Part shown: in pieces, positions 1-12,900 of the stretch
How positions within the stretch are numbered: the first letter of the stretch is position 1
How the letters are laid out: every line of letters starts with the position of its first letter
From: Apostichopus japonicus
Taxonomy: Eukaryota > Echinodermata > Holothuroidea > Aspidochirotida > Stichopodidae
Direction of reading: 5' to 3'
Assembly: GCF_037975245.1 (NCBI RefSeq)
Contig: NC_092571.1
Location: 7,854,501 to 7,918,500 of the forward strand
Length of the DNA: 64,000 bases
Notes under the pieces: generated by a model
What the model was told of the DNA's origin: nothing
The model's database searches: none
The model's input: only the letters and a program-made list of their open reading frames with translations
Translations under genes and position numbers: made by a program

Positions 1-80
1 GATACTTCCGCCCCTCCACATTTTTCACTGGGGGGGGCTGGCGCCCCCCCCCCCCCCCAGCCCCCCGGTTCCTACGCCCT
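1..80. repeat. C/G-rich dispersed repeat, copy 1
   Basis: The sequence from gatacttccgcccctccaca through a long C tract to ggttcctacgccctt reappears at 43110-43191 with a few changes. This suggests that the window edge cuts a dispersed element. Confidence 0.7.
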
Positions 81-654
81 TGGTTTAAATAAGGTGTTAC
101 CTAACAGATATTTCGCTAACCGTTTCACCGTATCGCCTGCCGGTCGGTTAAACGTTTAAACGCCGTTTCCCGATCGCGGCTTTTTCGACGCACCGTTACT
201 GGACTTTTAATGAAAATAGGACGTTATGAGTACAATAATTGAGGTTTTCTTTTCCAGCAGGTAGCAATTCAGGCAGCAAGACAACGATCAATGTATGTAA
301 ATTACTAATTAGGCCCAATAATATTGCGAACCTTTCGTGTAATAATAATTGCCTAACACACATGATCAGTATTCGTGGTCTTCAGAATTTCAGATCACTG
401 AATTTATATAACTCGGCCTTCGGCAACGTCCTAACTTTCGAAGAAAAAAAAAACAATATATTTGTCTATCAATCACAAGATTTTAAACAAAAACTCGCCT
501 AAATTAGCAAACTTACCGACCTTTCCTACTTACTCATTAAAAGTCATGTTAAGAAAACAAATTACGCACGCACGTGTTGTGCGTTGGGTTGTAAAAATCA
601 AGTTGAAATTGGTTTGAGCAGCCTCCGATTTCATTTTCTTTCTCTTGTGTCACA

Positions 655-1045
655 TACATGATACAGTACCTTACATTTGATACAAAAGTTACTTCAAACA
701 GCTTCCCAAAATTTTTGTCGCAATAGGTTAACATTTAACCACGCTGCGCAGTACCATTCACAATTTGCATATTACACTAGGCGTCCAGATGGCGGGAGAA
801 TATAACATCATGTTCAATGTGTTGCGTCGTTCCCATGGTGCGATGAACTTGGGCAAATTGCCAAGTTCGAATGTCAATGACCTACTTATGTTCTGTGACC
901 AATGTCAGTGGGAATTATGTGTGTAAAAACTTGGGTTTTTCCATTTGTTATATATGTAGAAGTTTTTCCGTAAGCGGAGCGAATTTTAGGGCGGCTCGTT
1001 GATTGTGAGGAAGCACTTATCTAAGCATCAATATTTGTGAAAAAT
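655..1045 (+). repeat. Dispersed repeat A, copy 1
   Basis: About 390 bp closely matching 44680-45075, including the shared block cgttcccatggtgcgatgaa and the tail gattgtgaggaagcacttat. It contains a 45-codon ATG-to-TAA frame (789-926) that is open in both copies. Confidence 0.8.
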
Positions 1046-2540
1046 ATCGTAAGTTTTTCATTTTCGTTCATATTCTTTTATGTTTGCCACAATCGCGCCC
1101 GCAATGCACGCACAACATAATACCATGTGTGAAAAAATGGCTGTTCACGTGCGGACCTGAGAGAGCAAACTGGCCTTGTGTTGTTAATGTTATGACGGTA
1201 CTTTCTAGAACGACCATTTGCGTGTTTTGGGGTCAACATATTTTCACACGGGATTTCACCATGCCATTGATCGATGTACACGGGTGATATGTCGCAAATA
1301 TAAACTGAGAAAACGAATTGACGACACTATCATGAGCTCATGACTATTGGCCTACTACTTTAGTTATATTAAACACATTATTCATGCCTAAAACATCGTT
1401 TTTCTGTTTTTATAGATAGTTTGCAGTACATTACTAAGTTCTTTACATATTTTAAAATAATTTTCATGTTTAAAATGTAAACAAAATAGAAAAAATAAAA
1501 GAGAAAACGCCTTTTTGAAAAATGGAAGCGTCCTCGCAGAATGGGCGGGGCATCTTTATTTTGCTTCAAGTAACATGTTTTCGCTCAGAAACAAAGTTTC
1601 ATATTCCAACTCTAATAAAAATCCAAATTTACATCTCTAAAAAATAACTATTTTTCGTAATCTGCAAGTAAACCAAGTGTATATGTCCATTCATTGTTAT
1701 TTAAATGGTTAAACAGCACTCTAATTTATCTGGAAGGGTGCCTCGTGGTATATAGCTTTGACTGCAATCTCTCTTACGGCCTGGCGAAGTTAAGACTTAT
1801 GTCACTGTGTTTGGGGTTCACAGTTAGAAAACGTCCCCCGTCAGTTTCACTACATGTTTCTTTGAGTGTCACTACTCATGCAAGTACAGGTATGGTCTTC
1901 AGAAATTCCTGCCTGCAAACGACTGTTCCAAAGTCTAATCAATACTAATTACACGAAGTTGCTCGTTTTCTGACGTTTTTCGTAACCACACATTGACCTT
2001 CTATTTCGTTTAAAAAAGAATTTCAACGTATCGTTGAAAATTCCACGAAGGAAATGACTGAGATAACCAATCGTTAAAATTCGGGGAATTTCGATAAAAA
2101 TCGGGGAATTTCGATGAAAAAACGTGGAAATTCGGTTATTTTCCTTTTAACGAATTTTAACGGGAGTTAAGCGAAATCAGTACTGTACACTGGTGCAAGG
2201 TATGGTCAAAACATGAATGTGTTGCATCCAGTGTGGTATTAAATGCTCTGATAGAAGATGTCGCAAGGAATCACTAAGAACGTTGGCAATCCTGTTTTAT
2301 TTACTGTACTGTACTAGAGCTAAAGAGAGTATATATTTCCTTTGAGTGGGATTATTAGATCTAAACAATAAAACAATGAAATTATACCAGTTTACCATCA
2401 TATAAAACACTTTCATCTGATGTGCCTATCACAGGATGCAATTTGTGTTAAAGGGAGCATTTCAGACAATTGATATGTGGAACGAAAAGGGAAATCGGTG
2501 TGTAGAAAGATAAAACATGCATCCGATATTTTCTGTTCTG
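1046..2540. other. Gene-free stretch
   Basis: No gene was supported here. A short direct repeat, tcggggaatttcgat, occurs twice near 2085-2115 in an AT-rich setting. Short open frames on both strands at 1078-1287 are mirror images of the same DNA and show no protein character. Confidence 0.5.
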
Positions 2541-2543
2541 TAG

Positions 2544-3025
2544 GACTATGACATATCCGCATTTAAACTCTGTCAAAGGTCAACCTCTGATAAAATCCTC
2601 AAAATTGTTTGTTTTCCACGACTTTGGAGTAAGTGGCCCGTTATTTGAAATTAAAAAAAGAATCGCAACGGACTTGTGCAAGCTGAAACCATTCAGTCCA
2701 ATTCATATCTCCTTTGCTCCAGGTAACGGCAGTTTATCTTTTCTTTCACTGAAATATATGTTCGTTAATTCACCCACATGATATTGCAAAAGTAACAGTA
2801 CTTATTATTATGATTTTTGTTGTTAATTTTACTTTCTAATATTGTGCTAATTTTGTGCCAGGGTTTACCATAAGAAGAGAAGCAAAGCAAAGAGCATCGA
2901 AGAAATGTTACGAGGCTTTAATAAACAAAATTAAAAATAGTTTCTGGTGTCCTGTTATTATTCCTTTTCTTGTGGTTTCTCATTGTGTTACATTTTTTTG
3001 GCAAAATAAATTTTCTTTTCAGTAA
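2544..3025 (+). CDS. Possible last two exons of an unrecognised gene
   Basis: A stretch open from the acceptor ttctgttctgtag to a donor (2544-2722) can be spliced to 2862-3025 (acceptor ttttgtgccag), with a Gly codon split 1+2 and TAA at 3023-3025. Visible peptide segments are SSKLFVFHDFGVSGPLFEIK, then CKLKPFSPIHISFAPGFTIR, then a basic helix-like part, then a hydrophobic segment FWCPVIIPFLVVSHCVTFFW close to the C-terminus, as in a tail-anchored protein. AATAAA at 3005-3010 overlaps the end. I recognise no family, and no convincing upstream exon was found in 1-2543. It may be a gene entering from the left or a fortuitous open pair. Confidence 0.35.
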
Positions 3026-3435
3026 ATTGTCAAATAGTGGAAATTTGTCAAACCTCTTCCTGCTACCTTGTTGGAAAAGAGAATGGTGGGTTTAGGTGGG
3101 GGGGGGGGGGGGTAGGAGGGGATGTTGAGGGAGGACAGATGATATTTCTTGTGAGGTTGAGGGATGGAGGATGAGGCATTAGTATTTCAGATTAACAAAT
3201 AAACTACACCAGATGGCAAAAAATGAAACGAACATCCAAGTCACATATGAAACAACAATTTACTGCTTCGACCAACATGGTACAGAAACTAGGTGATATT
3301 GGGAAATTGATTATTTCATAATTAAAATGAATAGGAATGAGAAAGAGTACTAATATCATGTCTTAGCAAGTTTTCACTATTTACATATTTATCTAATGTG
3401 TTACCAATCGTCCAATTTCCTTTCTCAAAACTCAC

Positions 3436-3541
3436 CGCCTCTGTCCGATGGCCCTGACATATCGCTGGCGAGCGATACAGCTGGAGCTCACCTAGACACA
3501 AGCCCCTCTGGCAAATAGCATATTCAAATCCATTAAGCTTG
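3436..3541 (-). CDS. Isolated candidate exon, family not recognised
   Basis: On the - strand, acceptor gctttgctcag and donor GTGAGT enclose 106 nt open in one frame, giving KLNGFEYAICQRGLCLGELQ followed by LYRSPAICQGHRTEA. No partner exon was found nearby, and it lies opposite and just downstream of the possible + strand gene. It could be a real exon of a gene leaving the window to the left, or chance. Confidence 0.22.
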
Positions 3542-4523
3542 CTGAGCAAAGCTGTGATATTATATGAACCACCTTAGGAGAAATTGAATAATATGGTACT
3601 GTCCATTCAATACATTCATATTAAATACGATATGATTTACCATGTGTAACAGAATCATATCAAAAAATCATTGTTTCTTCTTTTTCAAATAATAGAGCAT
3701 TGATCACTACCTGTTACCCTGAACATGAAAATAGAACTTTAAAGAGGACAAACAAATGCAGACAACCTTGCCATGTGAAAAAAAAAGAGTGCACTCTACC
3801 TCAATGAGAATTGATACCCCTCAGTAACTAACGATTTTACAAATTTTTATTTGTTTTTTTTCAGAGGAAGAGGATAATGTTAACACTTTATCTCAACTGC
3901 AAATTGAGAACAAGTTTCTAATAAAGTTTCTGTTTCTGCTAAAAAAAAAAAAAAAGTACATATAAGTAGTACTTTGAACTGAAAAGGTATGAAAGTCTAT
4001 GGACCACATTTAAGATGTTTGTTCTCTATAATAAGAACTTAATTTCTACTCTGTGTGCAGCATGCTAGATTTGTGTAGCTATCTGTACTGCCAATGTATA
4101 AACCCACTTAAGTTTATTAAAAGTTGTGCAATTAAAACTAGTATCTTGTCTCGACATGCCAGGTGTCATTTTTCTCTGCTGTTGAACATCAGCCCTGTAC
4201 ATTAAATATTGACAATAAGTTGGGACCCAAAATATTATTAGATATTGCTGCTGTGAACCAACATGTTTAACATTACAAACATACTCGTTAAATCTATTTC
4301 CATGACTTGCAGTCTTCGGGGAACTATTCCAATGTTATTGTAGCGAAGCAAGATTTCTTGCCACCATTTAGAGATTTCATTTTTTCCACTTTTGTCCATT
4401 CAAAGGATGATGTGAGGCACAAAATTAAATCTGATATGTAATTGTTGTTGAAGATAGATGTTAAAACACACTGCTAAAGCCCAGGTTGGTTTCCTATACA
4501 CTTTTAATTAAAAGACCCTTTAA

Positions 4524-4879
4524 TGGGTGTGAAGACTCGCGCAAAAAGAAACGTCTAATGGCGGTAATCTGACCTAGTTTCGAATGAGGTGTAACAGAAG
4601 TGTTAGACACCACCATCGATCCCAGAAAATACACACACAGCTTGCTACCGTCGGTAATTAGACACTAGCGTACGGTCAGTACATACAGCTGCGGTCAATA
4701 CCCACAGTGCACAAACGATACAGCGATGGACATCTCAGGTCCAGCTAAAGATAACAAGGTATCACGTTTCATTACTGTCTGCATTTTTGTAGCGACACCA
4801 ACAAAACGCCACTTGCAAGCAACAGAAAGTAAACTTTTTTAGATGGCCCCACGCAGTTTGGGGCGAGTCTTCAATGCCT
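4524..4879. mobile_element. TTAA-flanked MITE, copy 1
   Basis: 356 bp bounded by TTAA on both sides (4520-4523 and 4880-4883). The left end TGGGTGTGAAGACTCGC pairs with the inverted right end AGGCATTGAAGACTCGC. A second, left-truncated copy is at 48431-48740. TTAA targets are used by piggyBac- and Kolobok-type transposases; the family assignment is inference. Confidence 0.65.
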
Positions 4880-4884
4880 TTAAA

Positions 4885-4975
4885 GATGTTAGGCTCATCA
4901 ATTAAAGTGACTGGATTATTCAGTCTAATACACAATTCATTAGGTCAGTCCCTCAGATGCAACACACAAATCCTA
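4885..4975. repeat. Short dispersed repeat
   Basis: The block around ggctcatcaattaaagtgac is about 80 percent like 14578-14650 (gcacatcaattgaagtggc). Confidence 0.4.
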
Positions 4976-4979
4976 AAAA

Positions 4980-6000
4980 AAACAAAAAGGCTTTTCTATA
5001 GCATCAAATGAAATTCTGCCTAAAGACATCTCTTAATGAAGTGAAGAAATATATCAAGTAAGCCATTACTGAGAAATTATTTGAAATAATTTATAATCAA
5101 TTGCAAAACGATTTTGCAAAATTAAACACTGGGTGTTTTTCTTTGCAGCTTTAACCTGCAACTTAAAAAGTGCAAAAAAAACAAAAAAACAGGGGTACGA
5201 TAAATTGAAACAGATGAGATTCCTCGGAAAACCTATAGTACTGAGCATCGTATCCAGAGATGATGATGTTGAAGATGAAAACCAGCTAAGCTGAGCAATT
5301 TTACTCCAATAACACTAGATAACGGCAAAGTTTACACGGGGTACAGTTACCAGGTTATATCTATGTCTTTCACATTACAAACTAATATGTTCTTTTCCTT
5401 TATAATTACCTATTGAGTTGAGGGATGGAATAAACTTTGGAAGGTTTTAATTTATTCTTTTATACTACACTTTTTTTTTTCTCGTTTTTTTTCAATAGCA
5501 GAATAAAAAATATTTTAGCCACATATTTTACGTCAGGGAAGAATGTACAAATGCCGCGATCAAACCATGAATACACAATCTCACTAGTTGTTCAAAGTGG
5601 TCGCTATAAAATGAGTGGAGAATGAGTTTGAATAGAAATAAACAAACACAATAGCACACTGCAGTTATTTTATCACCTCAACCATTTTTTTCACAGGGTA
5701 TAATACTCTCAGACTTTATTACCAAATAAGTTTGAAAAAAAAAACATTTGAATGGGTGTCCTTTTCGTAACAACTTTGCAGTGTCCATTTATGGTAAAAC
5801 TGGTATATAAATTTCACAGTCTGAAATATTTTTAAGAAATTGTTACTAGTTTATGTCTTTCTGATTTCAATTTCATGTTTAATATTTTAATTATCTTTAC
5901 AGCACTCTAAGGCAAAATTTAAGACTAGAGCCATCCATTCTCCAAACTGAAAATACTCTATGAATCAATTGGTGACATTTTTTTTTCAGTGAGATAGTAC
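4980..6000. other. Gene-free stretch
   Basis: AT-rich, with no supported exon, RNA gene or repeat beyond simple T runs. Confidence 0.4.
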
Positions 6001-6002
6001 AG

Positions 6003-6475
6003 TGATGACTTGACTCGACTTACTGGAGTCACTAAGCTTCAACAGTGTTGTAACAAGTCCTTACTGGAGTCACTCAGCAGTGTTGTAACGAGTCCTTACT
6101 GGAGTCACTAAGCTTCAATGGTGTTGTAACAAGTCCTTACTGGAGTCACTTGCTTCAACAGTGTTGTAACAAGTCCTTACTGGAGTCACTAAGGTTCAAC
6201 AGTATTGTAACAAGTCCTTACTGGAGTCACTATGCTTCAAGTGTTGTAACAAGTCCTCACAGGAATCACTAAGCTTCAAACGTGTTGTAACAAGTCCTTA
6301 CAGGAGTCACTAAGGTTCAACAGTATTGTAACAAGTCCTTACTGGAGTCACTAAGCTTCAACAGTGTTGTAACAAGTCCTTACAGGAGTCACTGAGCTTT
6401 AACAGTGTTGTAACAAGTCCTTACAGGAGTCACTAAGCTTCAACAGTGTTGTAACAAGTCACTAAGCTTCAACAG
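6003..6475. repeat. 41-bp tandem array
   Basis: About 11 copies of a unit beginning taagcttcaacagtgttgta and ending cttactggagtcac, with point changes and some shortened copies. Confidence 0.9.
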
Positions 6476-6776
6476 TAAAATGACTTGGACAACTTGCTTA
6501 GTTTTTCCCCTTGTAGATAATCAAATCAACCTTTGTGATTTTTTACAATTCAAACTCGAAATGAATTGACTTGTTACAATTCTGCTCACAGAGAACACTG
6601 GACTAGTTACTAGAGTGCATCTGATGGACACATTTCTTGGAAAGGCATATTTAACAATTCTTTTCAAAGCCAATGCTCTGAGTTTAAGTAATTCTGTTAA
6701 AATATCAAATTGAGAAATATTGAAGTAAAATCATAAATAAACAGGACCTATAATCTCTGACGAGACACAGGCCAGG

Positions 6777-6782
6777 TTTATT
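6777..6782 (-). terminator. Candidate polyadenylation signal of NECAP
   Basis: AATAAA on the - strand, about 120 nt downstream of the NECAP stop. It is the first canonical hexamer seen after the stop; not proven. Confidence 0.4.
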
Positions 6783-6900
6783 TCTCTTCAAACTCATTCA
6801 GGCCCGCACCGCTAAAAGATTGTAAGCCCTTTCTTTCTTCTGAAAGTCTACTAGTAGTACTCTTTGCTGCACCCATCACCTCTTTGGTCTTTCCTTCATC

Positions 6901-6943
6901 TCAAAACTGGACCCAATTGTTGGAAGAATTGTTACTTGATGAT
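6901..6943 (-). CDS. NECAP: NECAP terminal micro-exon encoding WVQF
   Basis: This 43-nt exon follows the acceptor ttcttcttcacag and encodes [14 protein letters not shown] then TGA (the first codon is split with exon 6). WVQF is the AP-2 appendage-binding tail conserved in NECAPs. The preceding exon could be read straight into a TAA stop (GCA AAG TAA), but that stop overlaps a consensus donor GTAAGT at 8751-8756, so splicing to this exon, 1.8 kb away, is the better model. If the intron were retained, the protein would lose its AP-2 tail. Confidence 0.9.
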
Positions 6944-9900
6944 CTGTGAAGAAGAACCAGAAAACGAAAACGTTTTAAACAGTTCCCTTGCTTCTCGAGA
7001 ATGAAACTAACGATACAAACGCGCCAAATATGAAAGGAAACAAAGAAGTATAAATTCCTCAAAATATGGCCATTTAAACATTTTAACATGATGCCCCCAA
7101 CTATTCACTCTTTGTTTGACATTACTTCTAAAAGCAAAAGGGCTCTTCTACAGCTCAATGGATATCAGTGTACCACGTATAGCATGGAATATATACTGCC
7201 TGAGATATCATGTTAAGAAGCTTTCTCTTAGTAATTACATTTAAGTCTTGCCAAAACAAACATACTAATTAATTTCAACTTGTTTATAACATGAACACTT
7301 ACATAAACACCAACAACAACATATGAATGGAAACAAATGCTAATAGTTGTTAAAAAATATGGCCATTTGCAACATTTTAACATCATGCCCCACCCACTCA
7401 TTAATATGCATGACATGACACCTAAAATCAACATCTTCATCCCATTGGTTATCTGACTACCGTATACATGGCATGAATACAACGTATAGTCCCTAAGATA
7501 TCATGATTACAAGCTAGGCGTAACACACATCCAGTACACACACACAGTATCATGACCGAATAGGTTCCTGATGCTGTTTGCATCGGAACCAAAACTTAAT
7601 CATAAAAAATGGGAAGGAGTGAAGAGATATTCCATTTTATTATATTATTTTATTATATTATTATATGGAGGAAAAAACATGTCCCACAATGTTAGTTGAA
7701 AATTGTTGTTCCAAACTCGAGATATATGGATGCAACCATTTTGGTTGGCTAAGCCCTCCCTTCCCTCAACCAATCAAATATGTGATGACATCGTCCCATA
7801 CTTACTGCAACTTCACTTTCCTATTATAGCCCTTCATGCTGAATTATCTTTGAAATACCATGCTTCTAAACGTTGGCTTATTTGGTTGAATTTCATCATA
7901 ATGCATTTCTTTTCTTATACAAATATTATTTTACAGTGATAAATTGTTTAATATGGTGGAGATATCAAGGTTTCGATCCCTGTGACAGAGGGATTGCCAA
8001 CTTGACAAAGTGTTAGTCTGTATAAGCCAATGTAAGGAAACTTTCATTTTAAATCATTTCAATGACAGCATTTACAACCACAAATTCTTTCAAACAAAGA
8101 ATACAAAATAGTTAATAACAAACGACATTCAACGTTTGAAGCACTAGTGGCTTTGTGTTGCTGGTCTTTCCTTTTCTTGTAATAGACTTGTTAAAAGTCC
8201 TCTGTCTGGTATGTGAAGGAATATCTAAGACAGGGGTGGGCAACCTAAGGCCTGCGGGCCACATGCGGCCCGCCAGTGATTTTTTTGCGGCCTGTGAGAT
8301 GTCTCAAGAAAAAAGTCAATCTATTTTACATCATCACAAAAAACGAGCTAGCTGCTTAGAATTTATCGGCACTAATGATGCTGTCAGGTAGGCCTATTAT
8401 CCCCATTAATTATCAACTGTACTGTATTGACATTACGTTTTATGAATACAGATTAAGTACACACCTATTGCTTGAAAGTCCGCGGAATCAAAGGTTTGAA
8501 ATCAACAGCAGGTCCTTGGTTAGGTGCGACCCAGTCAATTTTTCACCCCTCATATCTGGCCCATTCATTCAAAAAGGTTGCCCACCCTGATCTAAGACTA
8601 TGATATCTTACAGATGGGATTAAAATGTCCTTACTAGCAATTTTTTATTCTGACAAAATATGGGGGGACAATATTAGTGACCACCTTTAAGGCTTTGATT
8701 ACGTAGATGGCTTGGGTAAACGTCTCTTGGTAAATCTCACGACAAAATCTACTTACTTTGCACTGGTAAAGTCTCCCCAGTCAGATGCACCTCCTTGCTG
8801 TGCCTGGTTCTGTGGAGGGGCACTGAATGCTGGTGCTGGTTGGCTTGGATTATTAAAAGGCTGAGATGATGCACCTGTGACAAGAGGAAATTATTCAAAT
8901 CAAAGTACAAAATTCAAAAGATGCACTTTTGTCAACGTCATCATTGACTCGCATAACTAGACATAAGGTCTGTCATCAATTAATGACATTACAACTAGTG
9001 GACAATTCCCTCTATCCCCTTACCCCTCCCTTTTCTGCAAAAGTTATGTCAAATAAATAGACAGTGAGGAAGGGTGAAACATGTGAGAAAATACATGGAA
9101 ATAAAAGAATACTTATACAGTGCGTGTTAGTAGTGAAGGAAAAAGAGATTCCAGTACGCAGAGATCCAAATCCGATCACGAAAATCGTAACAAACGACAG
9201 AAAATGTTAAAGCATATTTTGCAGACAGAAACGTCTAGCGTTCTTCCTGAACGGTAGGTTCGGACGGAGTAAGTGGGCGATGCCCAGGGAGCCAGGGCGC
9301 AGTGTTTAAACTTTCCAATGTGTAGTTGGGTAGATGGGAAAGTGCAGATTTTGGAGTGGGAGACAGGTAAGAGAGGAGAAAAGTAAACCTTACCGTGTCT
9401 TAAATGTTTCGGTATGCTTCCACAAAGCTCATTAGCCAGACAGAGGGGGCTATCCAATTACGTGAACATATAACATTAATCTACTATACTAGTCTAATGC
9501 AAAAAAAAGATCAATGAAATGAAAGATAGTCTAAATGACAGAGACAGGATTTTTTCAGACTTTTAAGATTCAGTTTAAAGCAGCATTTTGCGTTGGGTCG
9601 CTTTTTTCCACTTTTTTAACATGTGCATCGATTTTTTTACATGTATCAATCATAAAACAGCAATCTAAGATACCATCCAAGTTTCACCCTGCCAAGAGCG
9701 TTAATTAGCGAGTAATTAACGATTTATGTCGATAAATGAGAAGAGTGTCCTCGACAAATTTCACAGTTAAAATTAATCGCATACAATTCCGCCAAACCCA
9801 CTAGTTTGAATTCAACCAATCAGAGATGCAGGTTTAGTTATGAGCCGTTGCTAAAAATAGATTCAAGACTTCGCGTTGGTTGTACCAGGGAGTTGTTATG

Positions 9901-12900
9901 CAACTCCCTGGTACAACTGCCATATAGACTGTACACAAATCAAGCGTGGTGTTATATTACGTATCTGTCAATGACGTTCGTATTGTTTAAATATTCATAT
10001 TATGGGCGAGGTTTATTGGGTTCCCAACGGAAAATATCTTGGAGAACAACAAAGTTGAAAGTTGCAATTTTTTCGACTTTTATGCCACCATTTGAAGTAA
10101 AATATAAATAGATTAGCTAGTTATGTATGTCGTTATGGCAAAGTGGAATCAGTGAGGTTGTGAAAAATCATAGAAAAGGACGCAAAATGCTGCTTTAAGA
10201 AACTCACCGAACAAGTCAGGGCCTCCACTAGATGATTGATTGAATGCTGCAGCAGGGGGTTCCTGGCTGGCAGCCTGTGGGGGAAGACCTAACGGTTTCA
10301 CCCCTGGAGGTGGTAACAGAAGAGGAGGCTGGCCACCACTAGCTGCCGCACCAGTGGGTCTACTCCTTGGCTTGGATGCTCCATCTTTCTTCTGAATATT
10401 CAAATGTAAACGTAAGGAAAGTTTAGGAAACTGGTTGATAGCTTTAAATACAAACAACCTGTGGTCTTCTCTTTCTTTAACGAACTTACCTTAAAACAAA
10501 TTATTTTTTTCTCTTTTCTTTCACATTTTATACGTGGGGGCTGGGAATGAGGGGAGGGGATGAGGATGGTGGTTGAATCGGGACAACAGAAGACTTAAAA
10601 TTGTGCTTCAAGGGGTAATAGTTAATACTGTCTACAAGGAACTTAAACATAGATTGAACATTAAGTCCCGGTTGCAATTCACTGTTCAAATCAGATTTTT
10701 TTTTTGGATAAATACATAATATGATAATACAGGAAATGAAGAATGACATGATATGATATAATCCAAAAAATAAATACAAATGAAAAAAGAAAAATGAGTG
10801 ATAGTAATGTTTCTGTAGCTATGCCGGTTTTTAAGACATTCACCTTATACAACATGTTATATCTCAGGAATGCTCCTTTAAGGCTCAATTGACTATGATG
10901 TCATCGTTAGGTCCTCCGTGCAGGCAGTTAATCATGTGAATCCATTGTTTCATAAATTCTAATCACTCAACCAAACTGTGTTCATTTAACTTCATTTCAT
11001 ACAACAGAACATCCATGGATGACATGGCTAAATCCTCTCCCTCCATCAAGACCTTGAACATACTGTTAAACTTGAGGTTTGAGGCCATAAGAGCATCATG
11101 CTTTCGTATTGGGATTAATATCGCATCCAAGGAACTCACCTAACACTTTGTGTAGTTTGCATAGTCCAGAACAATTTCATACTCATGAACCTTGGCTTCT
11201 CATACAGTACAAGTGTTTTAGAAATGGTGGGATCTGGACAGATAGTGCAGTGTTGTTGTACAACATATCATAATGGATTTTTGTGCCTAAGTTTCAAACA
11301 AAGAACCTCAGCAACTCGTCTCTTTTGTATTAGTTTATCCTTTGAAATACCCTCGAGCATGATTTAAAACTATGAACAGAGAATAACTGATGGGGCAGAG
11401 CAGAAGAAAATGCAACTTTAGTCAAGTTGCTATAGGGATCACTTCCCAATTTCCTTTGATAAATATTAATATGTATCTATAAAGGAGTTATCCAAGGAGT
11501 TTGATGTGCACCTATGTTTACATACAGTAGCAGTACTGTCCATATATATGTATATATGTATCATTCAAATGATATACATATATATCATTCAAGGAGTTTG
11601 ATGTGTACCTGTGTTTACATACAGTAGCAGTACTGTCCATATATATGTATATATGTATCATTCAAATGATATACATATATATCATTCAAGGAGTTTGATG
11701 TGTACCTGTGTTTACATATTGTACTGTATGTAGATGTTCATAGATATACACACATACATATATTTATATACACAAAAACATATATATAAACACATATTGA
11801 TATCATTCAAGGAGTTTGATATACATCTGAACAATGATGATTGACTTTGATCATGTGCAAAGTTTGGAAGAATTAAAGAGCTAACTGATGTTACTTACAC
11901 CAATATTTATCGTGATGGTTTGTCCTTCCTTAAAACCCAAATCCAACTTTGGTCCTGTATCAAGCTTCTTGGATTCTGCTTCAAATTGTTGCTCTTGCTT
12001 TAAATGTCTGTAAAATGTATAGAAATATATACAAAAACTCAAGTGAAATATTATTCTGTCATAATTTTCACAAACTATTTCGACATCTCATAGCACAATG
12101 TAGATAGAGATGGCATTGTCTACGTGGGAGGGGAAATGGGAGGGGGTGGGTAAAAGAGCATGCTTGACTTTCAAATGTCATTCAAGCTATCTGACTCTAA
12201 TCTAATGCCATCAGATTAACTTAGTAAATGTTAAACTAGAACTACAAAGTTGTACTCAGTATGCACCTAGACATTTGCGTGACAGGGAGTCTGTTTCATA
12301 CATGACAAATTTTTCCATAAAAACAAAAGCACTACAAAATGTTTATTCTGTACCAAATGATGGGTAATTAACATTTACTATTAATACAGTTGGTTGTGCA
12401 TTGTAGTAATTAAATTTAATACATAAAAAATTAAACTGTTGAATTTCCCCTTCCAAATCCTACATTTTTCACTCAAAGTGTATAGCGCAGTACAAACACT
12501 ATAAACCGTTTCATGACTATAACAACATATGCAAAAAAATACTACGAAATATTTATTCTGTACCAAAGATGGGTAATTAACTTTTACTATTAATACAGTT
12601 GGTTGTGCATTGTAGTAATTAAATTTAATACATAAAAAATTAAACTGTTGAATTTTCCCCTTCCAAATCCCACATTTTTCACTCAAAGTGTATAGCGCAG
12701 TACAACACTATAAACCGTTTAATGACTATAACAACATATGCAAAAAAATACTACGAAATATTTATTCTGTACCAAAGATGGGTAATTAACATTTACTATT
12801 AATACAGTTGGTTGTGCATTGTAGTAATTAAATTTAATACATAAAAAAAAAAAACTGTTGAATTTTCCCCTTCCAAATCCTACATTTTTCACTCAAAGTG

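Noticed and set aside
6003-6475. Regularly spaced repeats considered as a CRISPR array
   Set aside because: Units are contiguous with no unique spacers, and the DNA is clearly animal; ordinary minisatellite.
7970-7985. B-box-like ggtttcgatccc
   Set aside because: No A box upstream and no SINE body could be outlined.
9176-9457. 93-codon frame on the - strand in NECAP intron 5
   Set aside because: No splice-compatible edges in the NECAP frame, no recognisable domain, and the NECAP chain is complete without it.
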